A stretch of 8,861 nt of DNA from Candidatus Dormiibacterota bacterium (GTDB lineage: Bacteria > Chloroflexota > Dormibacteria > UBA8260): positions 1 through 8,861 of the forward strand of contig CATPCA010000124.1 in NCBI GenBank assembly GCA_955652545.1, in the 5' to 3' direction. This document shows positions 6,430-8,861 of this stretch, piece after piece; within the stretch, counting starts at the first letter, position 1, and each line of letters begins with the position of its first letter. Made by a program: the position numbers and the translations under genes. Under the pieces are notes generated by a model, which saw nothing but the letters and a program-made list of their open reading frames with translations, had not been told where the DNA came from and made no database searches.

Positions 6430-6430
6430 A

Positions 6431-7069
6431 TCAGCCGCGCGGATACGCGTCGTCACCGATCAGGGGGACGAAACGGCACGGCCCCAGGGTCTCGGTGACC
6501 CAGCGACCATCGACCACGCGGAGGCGCACCAGCTCGTCCATCTCATCGCCATTGCGATGCAGCGGGATGACCAGGCGGCCGCCGTCGCGGAGCTGGCGGG
6601 GCAGTGCGACGGGAATGCGCGGGGCGGTCGCGGCGACAACGATGGCGTCGAAAGGACCCTGGTCGGGCAGCCCGCGGCTGCCGTCGCCGACGTGCACGAC
6701 GACGTCGGCACCGGCGGCGGCGAGGCGCTGGCGCGCGCCCTGGGCCAGCTCGGCGACGCGCTCGATGCCGACGACCTTCGCTCCGCAGGCGACGAGCACC
6801 GCCGCTTGGTAGCCCGAGCCGGTGCCGACGTCCAGCACGCTGTCGCCCTCGCGGATCTGCAGCGCCTCGACCATGGCGGCGACCATCAGCGGTTGAGAGA
6901 TGCTCTGCCCGCACTCGATGGCCAGGGCCTTGTCCGCGTAGGCCTCGCCGATCAGCGCGCTGGGGACGAACAGATCCCGCGGCACCGCCGCCATCGCCTC
7001 GAGGACACGCTCGTCGCGAATGCCGCCACGACGCAGCGTCTCCAGCATCTCGCCGACCCCCGCTCGCAT
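6431..7069 (-). CDS. pcm: Protein-L-isoaspartate O-methyltransferase
   Basis: A SAM-dependent enzyme that methylates L-isoaspartyl residues in aged proteins and so starts their repair. From ATG 7069 it has 212 residues, close to the family norm. Motifs: ERVLEAMAAVPRDLFVP (20-36); the active-site region QSISQP (55-60), usually QTISQP; SAM motif I VLDVGTGSGYQAAVL (78-92); PFDAIVVAATAP (139-150); and LRDGGRLVIPL (160-170). The frame stays open to 7237, but that extension overlaps the upstream gene and carries no family sequence. ATG 7069 has no clear ribosome-binding site; ATG 7048 is an alternative. It follows the 7110-7544 gene by 40 nt on the same strand and is probably co-transcribed with it. 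Confidence 0.93.
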   Translation of the reverse strand: MRAGVGEMLETLRRGGIRDERVLEAMAAVPRDLFVPSALIGEAYADKALAIECGQSISQPLMVAAMVEALQIREGDSVLDVGTGSGYQAAVLVACGAKVVGIERVAELAQGARQRLAAAGADVVVHVGDGSRGLPDQGPFDAIVVAATAPRIPVALPRQLRDGGRLVIPLHRNGDEMDELVRLRVVDGRWVTETLGPCRFVPLIGDDAYPRG

Positions 7070-7109
7070 CGTCGTGGTGTAGCAGATGCGGACAAACGTG
7101 TCGCCCGGC

Positions 7110-7544
7110 TCAGTCCTGGTCCTGCGGCTCGAGAACCAGGTCATCTGGTGGCTGATGGGGCACCTTCCACACGAGGAACCCCTTGTTCCAGCGTCGGTGG
7201 TAGTCGTTGGCCGCCTCGACCGCGTCATTGTGGGCACGCTCGAACGCGGCCAGGTCGCCCGCGTCGCACGCGGCGAAGAGCGGGCCGAGGTCCTCCTCGA
7301 CGAACGCCTCGACGTCGTGCTCGTATTTGGGACGCGTGACGTTGCCGAGGCGGAAGAGCTTGCGCATCTCCTTGAGCTGCCAGGTGGCCAGCGGCCAGTT
7401 CTGCGCCTGGCCGGCGTGGTACGCCTTCCACATCCGGGCCCCGATCTCGGGCATGAGGCGGGCGAAGCCCGGCTGGAGGGCGGTCAGCGCCTCCAGTTCG
7501 AGGCGTTCGGGGTTCTTGGGCTGAGGCGCTTCGTTCAAACGCAT
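7110..7544 (-). CDS. Helical protein of unknown function, resembles four-helix proteins with a CxxCH-like site
   Basis: A 144-residue protein (from ATG 7544) with no signal peptide or membrane segment. It looks mostly helical, and the block MWKAYHAGQAQNWPLATWQL (38-57) is distinctive. From memory this resembles a widespread uncharacterised family whose members read roughly RHAKLWFAGQAxNWxLAxYEL and later CNACH followed by GFIV. Here the later site reads ANDYH followed by KGFLVW (112-126): the His is kept and both Cys are absent, so covalent heme attachment is not expected. It probably forms an operon with pcm, 40 nt downstream. The start is uncertain: AAGGAG lies 1 nt before the ATG but 7 nt before TTG 7538. 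The family match is moderate and the function is unknown. Confidence 0.75.
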   Translation of the reverse strand: MRLNEAPQPKNPERLELEALTALQPGFARLMPEIGARMWKAYHAGQAQNWPLATWQLKEMRKLFRLGNVTRPKYEHDVEAFVEEDLGPLFAACDAGDLAAFERAHNDAVEAANDYHRRWNKGFLVWKVPHQPPDDLVLEPQDQD

Positions 7545-7545
7545 G

Positions 7546-7551
7546 CTCCTT
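7546..7551 (-). promoter_or_regulatory. Ribosome-binding site that questions the start of the 7110-7544 gene
   Basis: The minus strand reads AAGGAG. It is only 1 nt from ATG 7544, too close for normal use, but 7 nt from the in-frame TTG at 7538. Translation may begin at the TTG. Confidence 0.55.
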
Positions 7552-7565
7552 GCGTGGCTCTCGGC

Positions 7566-7571
7566 AGTGTA
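7566..7571 (-). promoter_or_regulatory. -10 box for the 7110-7544/pcm operon
   Basis: TACACT on the minus strand matches TANNNT and would start transcription near 7559, giving a leader of about 15 nt that contains AAGGAG. No clear -35 is visible. It lies in the 89-bp gap between this gene and the divergent ECF sigma factor gene. Confidence 0.5.
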
Positions 7572-7633
7572 GCGACGGCAGTCGTGGCTCCCCGGTTTGT
7601 GACGGATCGCACGCAGCGGCGTTTGTGCAGTCG

Positions 7634-8164
7634 ATGATCGCCGCCATGACCAGAGCGGTTCAGGGGGCGGTGACACCCTTCGAGGAGGTGTATCGAGAGC
7701 ATGCCGACGCCGTCTTCCGCTTCTGCGTCTCCCAGCTGCGCGACCCGGCCACTGCCGAGGATGTCACCGGCGACGTCTTCGCTGCGGCGTTCGCAGCCTA
7801 CGAGCGGGTCCGGCCCGAGCCCGACGGCGTGCGCACCTGGCTGTTCCGGATCGCTCGCAACGCCGTGATCGACCAGTACCGCCGTGAGGGGCGTCGCCGC
7901 TCGCTGCTCAGCCGCATCGGCCACAACCGCGAGTTTCCCTCGACCGTCGAGGAGACCGCCGAGGTGCGCGGCGACCTGCGCTCTGTGTGCGCGGCGATCG
8001 AATCGCTCCACGAACGCGACCGTCAGCTGGTGGGCCTGCGCGTGGCAGCCGGGCTGAGCTACGCCGAGGTGGCGGCGGTGGTGAACATGCGTGAGGGTGC
8101 GGCGCGGATGGCGACCCATCGCGCGCTCGAACATGTGCGCGCGACTCTGCGGGCAGAGCCATGA
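7634..8164 (+). CDS. ECF-type RNA polymerase sigma factor
   Basis: A 176-residue sigma-70 family protein of the extracytoplasmic-function type. Region 2 covers about residues 16-85 (FEEVYREHADAVFRF, then DPATAEDVTGDVFAAAF, then TWLFRIARNAVIDQYRR) and region 4 about 114-172 (IESLHERDRQLVGLRVAAGL, then the helix-turn-helix LSYAEVAAVVNMREGAARMA). Regions 1 and 3 are absent, as expected. The start is uncertain: ATG 7634 and ATG 7646 both lack a ribosome-binding site. The frame is open back to 7550 but would overlap the divergent gene. The stop overlaps the next start as ATGA, the usual arrangement for a sigma factor and its membrane anti-sigma factor. It probably directs transcription in response to a signal sensed by that partner. 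The ECF subgroup and target promoter are not known. Confidence 0.92.
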   Translation: MIAAMTRAVQGAVTPFEEVYREHADAVFRFCVSQLRDPATAEDVTGDVFAAAFAAYERVRPEPDGVRTWLFRIARNAVIDQYRREGRRRSLLSRIGHNREFPSTVEETAEVRGDLRSVCAAIESLHERDRQLVGLRVAAGLSYAEVAAVVNMREGAARMATHRALEHVRATLRAEP

Positions 8165-8861
8165 GCGACCCGGACGACAGGGACCTTTCCGCGGCCTTCG
8201 ACGACCTGCGCGCCCCCCGCTCCACTGCCAACTACGCCGATCGCGTGCCCAGCGTCGAGGCGGTGGGGACGGTGTACGCGCGCCGCTGGCCCCAAGCCCT
8301 TGCCACCGTCCTGGCGGTGGTCGTCGCCCTCGGCGCGGCAGGCACGTTCCTGGCGCTGCGCAACGCACGGCAGGGCGGGGTGGGCTCGAGCGCCGGGTAC
8401 CCCAGTGCACGGACCAACGCGGCGATGGCATTCGACTCCACCACGGGTCTCACCGTGATGTATGGCGGCGTGTCGGCGTCGGGATCGACGCTCGCCGACG
8501 CGTGGACCTGGGATGGCTCGTCGTGGGCGACGTCGACGGGCCCCTCGCCCGGGAAGCTGACCGGCGCGCACATGAGCGACGACCCGCCCGACGGCGGGGT
8601 GCTCCTCATCGGCGTGCCGCAGCCGGCCAACCAGGGCACCAGCATCGCCTGCGCCGTGGTCGGCTCCGGCGGCGGGGTGACAGGAACGGCGACCGGCTCG
8701 ACCGGTACCGTGGCGCCGGGCACCCCGGCCACGCCCGGTGGGGCGTTGGGACCGGGGCGGAGTGTGCCGCCGACCAAGAGCGGCGGACCGGTTGCGACCA
8801 CGCCACCGCCGGTGACCTCGGCCAGCCCCATCACCGCCTGCCCCACCCCCGTCCCCTATCC
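8161..8861 (+). CDS. One-pass membrane protein with kelch-like outside domain, putative anti-sigma factor (3' end outside window)
   Basis: The reading frame starts at ATG 8161, overlapping the sigma factor stop, and stays open to the window end (233 visible residues). The order is: acidic cytoplasmic N-terminus of about 45 residues; one membrane segment at about 46-66 preceded by RRW, which fits N-in topology; a kelch-like repeat at about 87-125 (NAAMAFDSTTGLTVMYGG, then ADAWTWDGSSW); the start of a second repeat at about 136-151 (DPPDGGVLLIG); and a Gly/Thr/Pro/Ser-rich stretch at about 167-227. Kelch repeats build beta-propellers that bind ligands. The position and topology suggest an anti-sigma factor or signal receptor for the upstream ECF factor. 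The N-terminus has no Cys, so it is not a zinc-binding (HxxxCxxC) anti-sigma domain; the anti-sigma role is inference. Confidence 0.75.
   Translation, partial: MSDPDDRDLSAAFDDLRAPRSTANYADRVPSVEAVGTVYARRWPQALATVLAVVVALGAAGTFLALRNARQGGVGSSAGYPSARTNAAMAFDSTTGLTVMYGGVSASGSTLADAWTWDGSSWATSTGPSPGKLTGAHMSDDPPDGGVLLIGVPQPANQGTSIACAVVGSGGGVTGTATGSTGTVAPGTPATPGGALGPGRSVPPTKSGGPVATTPPPVTSASPITACPTPVPY

Noticed and set aside
6365..7339. 324-codon plus-strand frame opposite pcm and its neighbour
   Set aside because: The minus strand encodes clear methyltransferase motifs here; the plus frame ends in a biased Arg-rich tail and shows no domain.
7621..7633. GTTTGT as a -10 for a leaderless sigma factor message
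   Set aside because: The position would fit ATG 7634, but the hexamer lacks the conserved A at the second base, so support is too weak.
8232..8846. 204-codon minus-strand frame at the right end
   Set aside because: It is opposite the kelch-like membrane protein, whose ATGA coupling to the sigma factor and ordered domains favour the plus strand. The Pro-rich character of the minus frame is the complement of Gly codons.

Overview
The window is GC-rich, densely packed bacterial DNA that looks actinobacterial. The evidence is strong GC bias at third codon positions, an apparently leaderless gene start (a TANNNT box 6 nt before the ATG), four-base start/stop overlaps, and gene families common in high-GC Gram-positives (zinc-ribbon Tim44-like protein, satP-acs, ECF sigma factor with a membrane partner). 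DnaK carries the roughly 22-residue N-terminal insert that classical actinobacterial DnaKs such as that of Mycobacterium lack. This points to a deep-branching actinobacterial class such as Acidimicrobiia or Thermoleophilia, but that placement is inference.

Layout, left to right. (1) 2-1200, plus strand: the C-terminal end of a small membrane protein, translationally coupled to a Tim44-like zinc-ribbon membrane protein. (2) 1201-3845, minus strand: an acetate module, satP (acetate uptake) followed by acs (acetyl-CoA synthetase). It runs convergently into the Tim44 gene with no base between the two stop codons. (3) 3846-4037: a compact regulatory gap holding the dnaK terminator (two tandem hairpins) and several inverted repeats upstream of satP. 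(4) 4038-5942, minus: dnaK, with no grpE or dnaJ beside it. (5) 6082-6429, plus: a small unknown protein, probably read from a leaderless mRNA. (6) 6431-7544, minus: an unknown helical protein followed by pcm (protein-L-isoaspartate methyltransferase). (7) 7634-8861, plus: an ECF sigma factor overlapping by ATGA a one-pass membrane protein with an outside kelch-like domain, cut by the window edge.

Functionally, satP and acs together bring acetate into the cell and activate it. dnaK and pcm both belong to protein quality control but are separate transcription units. The ECF pair at the right end is the best candidate for an undescribed system: it has the layout of a sigma/anti-sigma signalling pair, but the membrane partner lacks a cytoplasmic zinc-binding motif and has a kelch-type outside domain interrupted by a Gly/Thr/Pro-rich stretch. 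No RNA genes, CRISPR arrays, insertion sequences or phage genes were seen, and no stretch longer than 300 bases is without a gene.
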